DNA of 23,064 bases, taken from a virus. The stretch covers positions 1 through 23,064 of IMG/VR virus record IMGVR_UViG_3300042542_004722; one strand, 5' to 3'. The first letter of the stretch is position 1; the number at the start of each line of letters is the position of its first letter. The notes beneath the pieces were generated by a model. The model did not search any database and was not told the origin of the DNA. It saw only the letters and a program-made list of their open reading frames with translations. The translations under genes were made by a program, and so were the position numbers. Shown here piece after piece: positions 1-7,570 of the stretch.

Positions 1-287
1 GGAACGCTTAGTGACTGCGCGCCGCCACCCGACAAGCTGACCGCCGGCGCGTAAAGCACATTGCCGTCAGCAAGGAAGGGCAAGCCAAGAGAAACCGCGC
101 CCGGCGCGACGACGGGCGCGTAAAGCACGCCGCTGGACGCCAGGAAGGGCACACCAAGCGACTGCGCACCACCACCCGACAAGCTGACCGCTGGCGCGAA
201 AAGTACATTACCATCAGGCAGGAATGGCGGCGTGAGCGATTGCGCACCGCCGCCCGATCCGGGCTGATTAAGCAGCAGTAGCAACAT
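1..287 (-). CDS. Repeat-rich phage tail protein, 3' end outside window
   Basis: An open frame starts at the ATG at 287 and runs to the window edge without a stop (95 codons visible). It opens with a Leu-rich stretch (MLLLLLNQPGSG) and then consists of 24-26-residue repeats of the pattern GGGAQSLxxPFLxxGxVLYAPAVSLS. Units lie at 254-177, 176-102, 101-30 and 29-1 (cut). The start is 24 nt after the stop of the 594-aa gene, in the same direction, with a GAGGGGG tract upstream as likely ribosome binding site. Gly/Ser/Ala-rich repeats of this size are common in phage tail appendages, but I do not recognise a specific family. A structural role is inferred from position and composition. The frame was chosen over the overlapping Arg/Cys-rich frame at 8-247 because only this one gives clean protein repeats. 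Confidence 0.6.
   Translation of the reverse strand, partial: MLLLLLNQPGSGGGAQSLTPPFLPDGNVLFAPAVSLSGGGAQSLGVPFLASSGVLYAPVVAPGAVSLGLPFLADGNVLYAPAVSLSGGGAQSLSV
30..254 (-). repeat. In-frame tandem repeats of 72-78 bp
   Basis: Three full repeat units and the start of a fourth lie in the coding strand of the left-edge gene. Their lengths are 78, 75 and 72 bp (26, 25 and 24 codons), so the frame is kept. Each unit encodes a Gly-rich start, a PFL motif, a VLY/VLF motif and an APxV motif. The third unit lacks the GGGAQ start and has GAVSL instead. Confidence 0.7.
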
Positions 288-311
288 TCCTTACGCCCCC
301 TCGGCGGCGCG

Positions 312-2096
312 CTACCGGCTTATGGCGAGGTAGAAAGTTTGGGCCAAGCTTGACGGAATGTTCACCAAAAACCCAAGTTTCGTCGGATCGTCAATCAGGA
401 AGGACATCGCGCATTTTCCGCCCACGACCGCAGTACTAGGCGGAGCCGACAGAAAGGTGCCCGCTTCCAGCACCCGGTTCTTCATGTCGAACCGCACGAA
501 CCGCTGTGTTCCGTTCACACACAGATGCAAAAACCGGCCACCCATTGTAACGGGGTCTTGGGCGCCGCTTGTGCCAGTCGTGAAAGTCTGCGCCTTGCCG
601 CCATACCAAATATCCGGCTGCCAAACGCCAGTTGCAGCGCCCGCAATGTCCAGAATATCAATCGCTTGGCTGTTGTTACCGCGAACACGGTAGATATGAG
701 AATGCCGCGTTGCCTTCTGGCCCTCCGGCACGATTCCAAAATTGCCAGCGACCACAACGCCGGCGCCGCTCGCCGCAGCCGGTGCGGCAAAGGTGGAGGT
801 ATCCCAAGTACCCGCCGCGATGTTGTGCGTATAGACGAAAGCGGAGCCGGTGAAGAGCAGGATTTTATCGTCGTCGTACTCGACAACAAACTTCGCGCTT
901 GACGAAGGCGTGACTGTCCAAGCGGGCACCGTGAACACGCCGGTGGCGCCGCTGGTGTGGGAAGTGATCCTGCGCCGCTGGCCTGCCGCAGTGACGTTGA
1001 CGGTATCTTCCACAATCCTGATCTGGAAATTCCGGTATTCGTCGGCCAAAAGACCGGCAGGCATACCGCTGCCTGTAATGCTGGTTGAACTCGCCGCCGT
1101 GGCCTGGATACAGTTTTCGCCATTAGCTGTCGCGCCGCCATTGACAAAGCCTGAACCCGGCACCCGATTATGCGGCACATAATCTTCGCTCATGTGGAAA
1201 AGCGCGGAATCGGTCGCGACCGCAAGATTGGTGACGCCAAGGTTGCCGCTTACCGTATTGGTCGCAGGATCATAGTATTTCCACTGTCCTGCCGTCGCAG
1301 TGCCGGGGTTGAGCATATACACCCGGCCTGACCGGATTTCGTAAGAAGACCCAACAACCGGCGTGAAGCTAAGCGGCGCGGACAACTCCACAATCGGCTG
1401 GACGCCGCCCGTGTTGCCAATGATCTTGCGCGTTTCTACCTTACCGCTGCCACCTGAACCATTGTCAATGATGCGGATGGTGTAGCCTTGCATATCGCCG
1501 CGATTGGCTAGTGCGTTTGCCGCGGCGACAATGCCGATGGTCAGCGTGCCCGATGTCGCGCCCGCGTTCGGGCAGGCGAAAGTGTAGGTTGTGCCTGTCG
1601 GCACCGATACAAGCGTCACCATCCCCAATGGGATCGCCGCCAAATCAGAAGACACCGCAACCACCACCTGCTGCCCGATTGCGAAGCCATGCGCCGCAGC
1701 CGTGGTGACAGTGGCGACGGCGCCGCTGCGCGTCCAGGTCGCGGTTGAATATGGGACGTTATTGAAAAGCCCATCGAGCGGAACCAATGAAGCTGTCGCG
1801 CCTGACAGAATTTTGGACCGTGGGCCGTGCGACGCCGCGAAAACGGCGGCTGATCCCGCGCCTAACGTCCCTGCCAAGCCGGGCGACGTCAACGGAACAA
1901 AATCATTGGTCACAGCGTCCAGCCGATCCAGCTGACTCGCGCCCCGCAACATGAAAATGCTTTTCATGCGGTCTTCGTCTGTGTTGGACAGATCGTAAGC
2001 CAAAGATACGCCGGCAGACGCGCTGCCAATCGCGGGCGCCCCAGGACGCCACGCCGGTTGATCCATGACGCTTTTGAAATCCAGTATCGTTGTCAT
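312..2096 (-). CDS. Large phage virion structural protein, unknown role
   Basis: This 594-aa protein lies downstream of the tail-fibre genes. It is rich in Ser, Thr, Gly and Ala and in beta-strand-like segments, with no signal peptide or membrane span. Residues about 119-190 (ATVTTAAAHGFAIGQQVVV and what follows) resemble the small beta-rich modules of many phage tail and fibre proteins (pattern A-T-V-T-x-AHG-x-x-x-G). Later segments with repeated KYYDPATNT- and FTGSAFVYTHN-like strands could form a beta-propeller or beta-solenoid. Its ATG overlaps the stop of the upstream 61-aa gene by 4 nt (ATGA), so translation is probably coupled. A distal tail or decoration role is likely from context. 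No enzymatic motif was seen. Confidence 0.75.
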   Translation of the reverse strand: MTTILDFKSVMDQPAWRPGAPAIGSASAGVSLAYDLSNTDEDRMKSIFMLRGASQLDRLDAVTNDFVPLTSPGLAGTLGAGSAAVFAASHGPRSKILSGATASLVPLDGLFNNVPYSTATWTRSGAVATVTTAAAHGFAIGQQVVVAVSSDLAAIPLGMVTLVSVPTGTTYTFACPNAGATSGTLTIGIVAAANALANRGDMQGYTIRIIDNGSGGSGKVETRKIIGNTGGVQPIVELSAPLSFTPVVGSSYEIRSGRVYMLNPGTATAGQWKYYDPATNTVSGNLGVTNLAVATDSALFHMSEDYVPHNRVPGSGFVNGGATANGENCIQATAASSTSITGSGMPAGLLADEYRNFQIRIVEDTVNVTAAGQRRRITSHTSGATGVFTVPAWTVTPSSSAKFVVEYDDDKILLFTGSAFVYTHNIAAGTWDTSTFAAPAAASGAGVVVAGNFGIVPEGQKATRHSHIYRVRGNNSQAIDILDIAGAATGVWQPDIWYGGKAQTFTTGTSGAQDPVTMGGRFLHLCVNGTQRFVRFDMKNRVLEAGTFLSAPPSTAVVGGKCAMSFLIDDPTKLGFLVNIPSSLAQTFYLAISR

Positions 2097-2278
2097 TCTA
2101 CCACCTCATAACCTTCAAGGGTTGCCAAAACGATGGGAAGCGATCCGTCATCTGGGTAAAATATGAATTCCCATGGATGCACGTCCCGCGTTTCGCCTGG
2201 TTGGGCGTAAATCAGGGCGCGGCCTGTGTTTTGCGGCATGATGGTGCCGGTCTGGCCTTCGGGCGATTTATACTTCAT
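2093..2278 (-). CDS. Small phage protein, unknown function (61 aa)
   Basis: I place the start at the ATG at 2278 (MKYKSPEGQTG), ten codons inside the longest open frame. That ATG overlaps the previous stop as ATGA and has GAGGGTCAC just before it, a good ribosome binding site. The 61-aa product is acidic and soluble, with a PQNTGRALIYAQPGE segment and no membrane span. It is coupled by 4-nt overlaps to both the upstream 116-aa gene and the downstream 594-aa gene. The three are therefore probably made together as parts of one appendage. I do not recognise the family. Confidence 0.6.
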   Translation of the reverse strand: MKYKSPEGQTGTIMPQNTGRALIYAQPGETRDVHPWEFIFYPDDGSLPIVLATLEGYEVVE

Positions 2279-2625
2279 GTGACCCTCGCGCGCACAGTCA
2301 AAGCCCAAGCGGTCATCATATTATCCAGCACCAGGCTGTTCGCCGCCACGCCACCCACCTGGGTGATGTTTGTCACACTCTGAACAGTCCCGAGCGTGCC
2401 AGATGAGATGTTTATCGGGCCGGCGTTCACATTCGACGGAATATAAACCCGCATGGCGCCAACCGATGCATCGAAGGACATCGGGCTTGCGATCTGCTTC
2501 AGCGCAGCGATCAGCGCCGCGCTTTCCGCCGCGCCGAGCGCGATCACCTGACGGTGCTTGCCATCCGGCTGCTGAAGCGTTTCAACAACTTCCCCAGTGC
2601 CGGGGAGGGTTACATTATCACCCAT
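2275..2625 (-). CDS. Small phage structural protein, unknown function
   Basis: This 116-aa protein starts at the ATG at 2625, with a G-rich ribosome binding site (AGGGGG) about 8-9 nt upstream. The N-terminus (MGDNVTLPGTGEVVETLQQ) and C-terminus (ending ALTVRARVT) look like the short virion-associated proteins often found beside tail-fibre genes. A helical middle (AAESAALIAALKQIA) is followed by a beta-rich, Asn/Gly/Val-rich half. There is no catalytic motif or membrane segment. It is preceded by a 41-bp gap containing an A-rich stretch and overlaps the next gene by 4 nt. Confidence 0.6.
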   Translation of the reverse strand: MGDNVTLPGTGEVVETLQQPDGKHRQVIALGAAESAALIAALKQIASPMSFDASVGAMRVYIPSNVNAGPINISSGTLGTVQSVTNITQVGGVAANSLVLDNMMTAWALTVRARVT

Positions 2626-2666
2626 GCTTAGGCCCCCTTATTTTTTGCTTGGAGATCATCGCGCGA

Positions 2667-3068
2667 TCACAGCGCAAACCAGCCAGACGCATTGACATTG
2701 ATATTGATATCCCCACCATTCGGCGTAACCGGCAGGCCAGAAACGCCCGTGTCATAGAACCCCACCAGCCGCGAAGTGCTGGGCGTGCCCGTATCAATGA
2801 ACAGGATAAGCGCTTCCGAAACATCGCCGGTTACCGCCGTGAAGGAAGGATCAGCGCTGTCAAAAACCCCATTGGTAAAGGTTTTGCTGGCCAGGTTTGC
2901 ACTGGTGGCCACGCGGCCGCCTGCCGCCACGTCAGACAGGAATTCATGCGCGGCGGAATAAGTATAGTCAGCCAAATCAACCAACACCGCCTTGATGTTG
3001 CCGCTGGAAAGGTTCACGCCGCCCTGCAGCGCCTGTTCCTTGAATTTCGGGTAGAGTGCGTTTGCCAT
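2667..3068 (-). CDS. Conserved phage virion protein of unknown role
   Basis: The 133-aa protein has a layout I recognise from many phages: MANALYPKFKEQAL at the N-terminus, a KAVLVDLADYTYS segment, AAHEFLSDVAAGGRVATS, VTGDVSEALILFIDTG, and a C-terminal GLPVTPNGGDI motif. Proteins of this kind sit in tail or lysis regions and are assumed to be structural; no biochemical role is known to me. It starts 3 nt after the holin-like stop, with AAAGG about 11 nt upstream of the ATG. The predicted fold is a beta-sandwich, by inference from alternating strand-like segments. The family likeness is from memory, not a search. Confidence 0.7.
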   Translation of the reverse strand: MANALYPKFKEQALQGGVNLSSGNIKAVLVDLADYTYSAAHEFLSDVAAGGRVATSANLASKTFTNGVFDSADPSFTAVTGDVSEALILFIDTGTPSTSRLVGFYDTGVSGLPVTPNGGDININVNASGWFAL

Positions 3069-3071
3069 GGC

Positions 3072-3380
3072 TCATTTACCTTTCGGGTGCCGTTCAAGAT
3101 AAGAAGTGAGTAGGTCGAGCCCGCGCGTGCCCATAGCACCAGCCAGGCCCGCCGCGCCGGCGGTGATGAAAATCGCCCATGAATCCGCCTTCAGCGCAGG
3201 GTCAAGCCACACCGCAGCCGCGGCGGCGATGACGCCAAGGGCCGCACCAACCACGGCTTCAATCACCAGCCGCCAGCCACGCGCGCCGCCCTGCGCAGCA
3301 AAGGCCACGCGCACAACCGCGCCCATGCCAGCCGCAGCCGCCGCCACCTTGGCGATGAAGCCAATGGAATCATCAGACAT
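3072..3380 (-). CDS. Putative phage holin
   Basis: A 102-aa Ala/Gly-rich protein with three likely membrane segments (residues about 7-28, 38-58 and 68-85) and a charged C-terminal tail (SYLERHPKGK). Size, three-span topology and position next to tail-fibre genes fit a holin, which sits in the inner membrane and opens it at the end of infection so that an endolysin can reach the cell wall. A short acidic N-terminus (MSDDS) precedes the first span. AGGGA lies about 8-9 nt before the ATG. No endolysin is visible nearby; it may lie beyond the left edge. A plain membrane protein of other function cannot be excluded. Confidence 0.6.
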   Translation of the reverse strand: MSDDSIGFIAKVAAAAAGMGAVVRVAFAAQGGARGWRLVIEAVVGAALGVIAAAAAVWLDPALKADSWAIFITAGAAGLAGAMGTRGLDLLTSYLERHPKGK

Positions 3381-3391
3381 GATGGAATTCC

Positions 3392-3814
3392 CTAAACGCG
3401 ATTGACGAAGGGGAAAGCCTGCGATGAAGGCGGCGCCACCGGCTTGCGAAGCGCCGCCAGCGCCAGCGTTTCAGGCGTCACGCTGCCCAGCACGGCTTGC
3501 GCGGCTTCCCAGGCATCAAGGGCAGGATTGGGCGGCGTGTAGCTGCTACCATCAGGCATTGGCATGCTTGGCAGCGCGGGCGGCGGCGTGCGGCCCGCCG
3601 TGAGCATCAGCGCGGCCTCATAGGCTTCCACCGCCGCCACGACGTCATGCACGGCGACGTTGCCCGCCTCGGCTGCGCTAATGTCTCCCGCGCTGGCCGT
3701 GGTGGTATCCAGCGCATCTTCAACGCATCGCGGGTAGCCCTCCACAAGCGACCAGCGGCGCAGGTATCGGCCCGCGCGATAACGGTCAGGCAGGATAAAA
3801 TCAGCCATAGCCAT
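3392..3814 (-). CDS. Hypothetical protein after the tail fibre (possible fibre accessory)
   Basis: The 140-aa product starts at the ATG at 3814, which shares one base with the stop of the tail-fibre gene (TGATG); GAGGAG lies about 9 nt upstream. A second ATG at 3808 is possible. The N-terminal part (FILPDRYRAGRYLRRW) is basic and aromatic. The middle is an Ala/Glu-rich helix (residues about 40-72), followed by a Pro-rich linker and a C-terminal helix. Small genes directly after a fibre gene often encode fibre chaperones or assembly factors, but I see no specific motif of those families, so the role is inferred from position only. Confidence 0.55.
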   Translation of the reverse strand: MAMADFILPDRYRAGRYLRRWSLVEGYPRCVEDALDTTTASAGDISAAEAGNVAVHDVVAAVEAYEAALMLTAGRTPPPALPSMPMPDGSSYTPPNPALDAWEAAQAVLGSVTPETLALAALRKPVAPPSSQAFPFVNRV

Positions 3815-6702
3815 CAGACAATCTCCTCATACTGGGCATCAGAGATGCGCGTGGTTTCCAGCGTGGCGGTCCAGACAATTCGCGTAGCCGCCACGCCCGT
3901 CACTTGCGGCGTCACCGTCTGCGCAGTGGTGTCAATCAGCAGCGTGGCATCGGCGGTGCCGGTGACCTCAGTATCCGTGCCGATGGTCTGCACAGAACCT
4001 TGCAGCGTCACGTTGCCGCCCGCATCCCGGTAATAGGTGGCGCGACGCTGGTAGCTGATGCGCTGCCCGTCCGCCGCGCCAAAGACGCGGCCAACGATTA
4101 TGGCCTGAACAATAAGCGTTTCGCGTTCGCCGATATGCACGCGCGGTGCCAGCGCCAGCGGCGTGGCATCAGTGGTCACACCCCGCGCGGTGATGCGGCG
4201 TGGCGAGAATGGCGCACGCGCCGCGGCCTGCATCCGGTCCAGGCCGGTGATGGCATCGCGCCGGACGCCTGCATTAGCCGTAGTGCCAACCATCAGCGCG
4301 CCCGCTTCAAGCGCGACCTTACTGGTGTTGTTCGCGCCCATGGCCGGCGAGAGGTTGCCGGCGCTGAGGTATTCAACGCGGCGAAGGCCCGAGAAGACCG
4401 AAACGCCATCAGCCGTCGCGACCGCCAGGCGCCGCGATTGTTCGGAAAATGACAGGTCATTTACTGCGCTGCTGGTGCCACCAAGGAACGCCTTGGCGCC
4501 AGCATCAAACAGAGGCGCTTCATCCCGATACATGCGCGCGATCTGCGCTGGCGTGGGGGCATAGGCGGCGATGCGGAAAAGCGCCAAAGAAACATTCACG
4601 CCGGGGACAGAAAGTGCAGAAGAAATACCGACGCGCAGCGGATTAGACGCCGATACGCTCATGCTGGCGGCGATAGTCGCCTCACGCACACCGTCAATCC
4701 AGATTTCTGCAACACCTGAGCGCCTTGATGCCACCACAAATCGCCAGACGGAAGGGTTGGCCTGCGAAGTGCTGACTACGGTTGGGTAGGAAGAACCATC
4801 GGTGCAGGCGAAGCTGAACGTGTTGCCGGAAGTCATTTGAATATAAAAGCCCGCCCCGGCGCCAGTACCCGCCGCGCGACGGTCAAGCAAGTATTCAGTA
4901 TTGATGCCGCCGCGCACCCATAAAGCAATGCTGAAATCACCCGTGCCAAAATCGAGAAGCGAGCTATATGGCTGTTCGAGATAGTTGCTGGCGCTCCACC
5001 CAGAAAAGGCCACCACGTCATTGCCGGTGCCGACCGGGGAGCGCGACAAGCTGCCAATGGCGTGCAACCCACGAGCGCGATAGCTGCGGTCCGCCACGCC
5101 GGCGCGGATGGTGATGTTATCGAATTCGGCATAATTAGTGCCGGTGACAGTCGTTGCATAAAGCAGCAGGGTCGCAGACGTAGCTTCTGCGACAAATTGA
5201 ACCCGCGCCCCAACCGCATCACTAGACGAACCGACACCCGTTGCAGCAATAACCAAAAACCAGGCTCCGGCGGTGCCAATGTATGCGTCGAAATCGACCG
5301 AATATGTTTCGCCTACTGTTAAGCCGGAAACAACTATGCCGGCATCGGGGTCATTGACACCGTTGCGAGCCACACGAATACGCCCACCAGTACTAGTGAT
5401 AGTAGCCGAGCGCGTCGAACTGAACCCCGCCACACTTGTTCCATCCAGCGTCAGCCGAATATCGTTGGCCAATGCGCCAGTCCGCCCGTCGCAAAGCGTG
5501 GCAAGGCGAATGTCGCCGGGCTGCCAGCCGGTGGCGTGAGTCTGCGCCGCGACCGCGACCATGCCGGTGCTTGGGTTGGTGGCGATTTCGTGCGCAAACT
5601 GCACCGCGCCCAATGCGCCGCCCACCGCATTTGCGACCAACGATGACTGCCCGCCAATCACATAGTTAATCGCCTGCCCGTTGGCTGCATAAGTAGCGAC
5701 CCGCGCCCCCGCTTCTGCCGCCGTAGCATAGGGCAACGCATAGACACAAAGGTTTGTTGTGGCTGCGCCGGGGATGCCGCTAAGGTGCGTATCTGAAAGA
5801 AACGAAACCGCGCTATGGCCCAAGGCATCCGTCAGGCTCACCACCCGCCCATCGGGGTGAATAACGCTGATACCACCCGCAGTCGCGACCGCCACAGTTG
5901 GGATCGGCAGGCCCGCGCCATCGCGCATCGCGCCGGGAAGGACGCGCACGGCGACATCCAAGACATCATTGCTGGCAAGGCCAGCCGAAGCAACATTGAT
6001 GGTAATACCGACCGCACGTGTGGCGATGCTCCTCGCGGTGATCTGATATAGGCTAACCAGATGCCTGCCCACGACATCGCGGGCAAAGTCATAAACCAAA
6101 AGGCCTGCTGAACCAGTGAGCAGGATGGTGCCATTCAGCGCAGCCGCACGCCGCAGGCCGGTGCCGCTGTATAAGTTGGTCGCTGGCACCACCATCCACA
6201 TGCGCGGCGCCCCGCTACCATCCAGATCGTGCAGATCATAAATCGTCAGGCTTGCTTCCCGCGCCACCATCAGCGCAACAGCCGGGAAGTCCCGCTTGGC
6301 GCCGCGCGTGGCAGTGTTCAACGCTTCTTGATGCCAGCTTGTGTGCTGGGATTGCATCCGCCATGCGCCGCCGTCGCTATCCAACCGCGTGTCATAGATG
6401 AACACGTCCCGAACATCAGCCGCCGTGACAAGGTTTGCCACTGCTTCCGGGTAGATCAGGTTGGCCGTACTGCCCGCCGTGACGCCCGCCACCTGCGCCG
6501 CAGCCTGCGCCGCGCTTACCGCCGCCGCCGCCGCACTAGCCGACGCATTAGCGGCCTGCACCGCGCCTTGTGCGCTCGACGCCTGCGCGGCAAAATTGCC
6601 AAGTAGGTCGGGCAGATTGGTGGCGTACCCGTAAGGAGAGAAGTCCGATTGCTGGTAAGTCTTGCCGTTGACCACTTGGGGCCAGGTGTAAGTGCCGCTC
6701 AT
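3814..6702 (-). CDS. Tail fibre / receptor-binding protein with LamG-like domain
   Basis: A 962-aa protein downstream of the tail-tip genes. Residues about 38-75 form an Ala/Ser/Gln-rich helical stretch, typical of trimeric fibre stalks. Residues about 95-410 hold repeated beta segments suggesting a propeller (for example LLVYDFARDVVG, AVATAGGISVIHPDG). Residues about 440-535 look like a carbohydrate-binding beta-sandwich (GLTVGETYSVDFDAYIGTAG). Residues about 565-730 resemble a LamG/concanavalin domain (FGTGDFSIALWVRG, then WRFVVASRRSG and EIWIDGVRE). Propeller-like strands reappear after 740 (RRLAVATADGVSVF). Such proteins bind host surface glycans. It ends with a 1-nt overlap with the next gene. 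Domain calls are by pattern; no enzyme active site was recognised. Confidence 0.75.
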   Translation of the reverse strand: MSGTYTWPQVVNGKTYQQSDFSPYGYATNLPDLLGNFAAQASSAQGAVQAANASASAAAAAVSAAQAAAQVAGVTAGSTANLIYPEAVANLVTAADVRDVFIYDTRLDSDGGAWRMQSQHTSWHQEALNTATRGAKRDFPAVALMVAREASLTIYDLHDLDGSGAPRMWMVVPATNLYSGTGLRRAAALNGTILLTGSAGLLVYDFARDVVGRHLVSLYQITARSIATRAVGITINVASAGLASNDVLDVAVRVLPGAMRDGAGLPIPTVAVATAGGISVIHPDGRVVSLTDALGHSAVSFLSDTHLSGIPGAATTNLCVYALPYATAAEAGARVATYAANGQAINYVIGGQSSLVANAVGGALGAVQFAHEIATNPSTGMVAVAAQTHATGWQPGDIRLATLCDGRTGALANDIRLTLDGTSVAGFSSTRSATITSTGGRIRVARNGVNDPDAGIVVSGLTVGETYSVDFDAYIGTAGAWFLVIAATGVGSSSDAVGARVQFVAEATSATLLLYATTVTGTNYAEFDNITIRAGVADRSYRARGLHAIGSLSRSPVGTGNDVVAFSGWSASNYLEQPYSSLLDFGTGDFSIALWVRGGINTEYLLDRRAAGTGAGAGFYIQMTSGNTFSFACTDGSSYPTVVSTSQANPSVWRFVVASRRSGVAEIWIDGVREATIAASMSVSASNPLRVGISSALSVPGVNVSLALFRIAAYAPTPAQIARMYRDEAPLFDAGAKAFLGGTSSAVNDLSFSEQSRRLAVATADGVSVFSGLRRVEYLSAGNLSPAMGANNTSKVALEAGALMVGTTANAGVRRDAITGLDRMQAAARAPFSPRRITARGVTTDATPLALAPRVHIGERETLIVQAIIVGRVFGAADGQRISYQRRATYYRDAGGNVTLQGSVQTIGTDTEVTGTADATLLIDTTAQTVTPQVTGVAATRIVWTATLETTRISDAQYEEIV

Positions 6703-6703
6703 G

Positions 6704-7570
6704 TCAGATCAGCTCCTCCGCGGTGATGTTCCAGGTCCAGTTGTTATGAGATGGGATAGCGATTGGCGCGCTATCCACCAGCGCGGCATAGATGCTGCGG
6801 CGGAAGCGAAACTGGCCTGCCTCATCCGGGTTGAATGAAACGTAGAAATTGCCGCCCTTGCCGAGCTGACGGTTGATTTCAAAGGAAACGCCAAGCGCTT
6901 CATCCTTGGAAAGATGTTCGAAGGACATGCTGAATTCCCGGTAGCGCGGGCGGGCCAACACAAGGCGCCGCCCGCCACGCGTGCGCTTGGTTTCGCTTGG
7001 ATCAATCCAGCGGATGGAAGCGCCGTAGCCCGCATTATAGCGCGGCGACCAGGCGGCGCCGGCCATGAAGCGACCGATCTGGATATACCCCGCCGGGTTC
7101 GCCGCATCGGTCACATAAACCCAAAGGTAACGCCCAAGACCGCTTTGGCCGGAGCGATGGAAAAACGCCGGGCCTGCCGGGTAGGCGGCAGTATCCACGC
7201 CATCCCAGGGGAAAACGCCCCAGGGAAGCGTGCCCGGCAAAACGGTCGGCACCCATACCGGAATGGCGGCGGTTTCAAGCGTGCGCGCTGAAGGCGTGGC
7301 ATCGGCGGCATCAGTTGTCACCACAAAGCGCACGGTTGCAGCCGTGGTCAGGTTGTGCCCCAAAATCACGAAATCGCTTATGGAAACCGGAACGGTTGCG
7401 CCAAAATCCACCCGAAAGCGCGTATCTGCCGCCGCTGCGCTGGTGCTTCGCGCGACTTTCCGCACGTCAGGATCAGTCAAATTCGCCAGCGGCAAACCTG
7501 CTACCCATGAGCCCTGAGAATAGGTCCCGGCATCGGTCGGCTTATTCCACAAGATCGCGACGTTAGCCAT
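6704..7570 (-). CDS. Tail-tip protein (distal tail/baseplate-like)
   Basis: I choose the ATG at 7570 (MANVAILWNKP), not the TTG three codons earlier, because it shares one base with the preceding stop (TGATG) and has GGGG just upstream. The 288-aa protein has an N-terminal beta-sandwich resembling discoidin-like modules of phage tail proteins (LPLANLTDPDVRKVARST ... FRVDFGATVPVSISDFVILG). Its C-terminal domain (REFSMSFEHLSKDEA ... GGNFYVSFNPDE) resembles the part of distal tail proteins that joins the tail tube to the fibre. It sits between the hub-like 501/502-aa gene and the tail fibre, which fits a place in the tail tip. The family is not identified with certainty. Confidence 0.6.
   Translation of the reverse strand: MANVAILWNKPTDAGTYSQGSWVAGLPLANLTDPDVRKVARSTSAAAADTRFRVDFGATVPVSISDFVILGHNLTTAATVRFVVTTDAADATPSARTLETAAIPVWVPTVLPGTLPWGVFPWDGVDTAAYPAGPAFFHRSGQSGLGRYLWVYVTDAANPAGYIQIGRFMAGAAWSPRYNAGYGASIRWIDPSETKRTRGGRRLVLARPRYREFSMSFEHLSKDEALGVSFEINRQLGKGGNFYVSFNPDEAGQFRFRRSIYAALVDSAPIAIPSHNNWTWNITAEELI

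Noticed and set aside
8-247. Minus-strand Arg/Cys-rich frame of 79 codons
   Set aside because: An alternative frame of the repeat region. The frame starting at 287 gives regular protein repeats and follows the upstream gene, so this one is a shadow.
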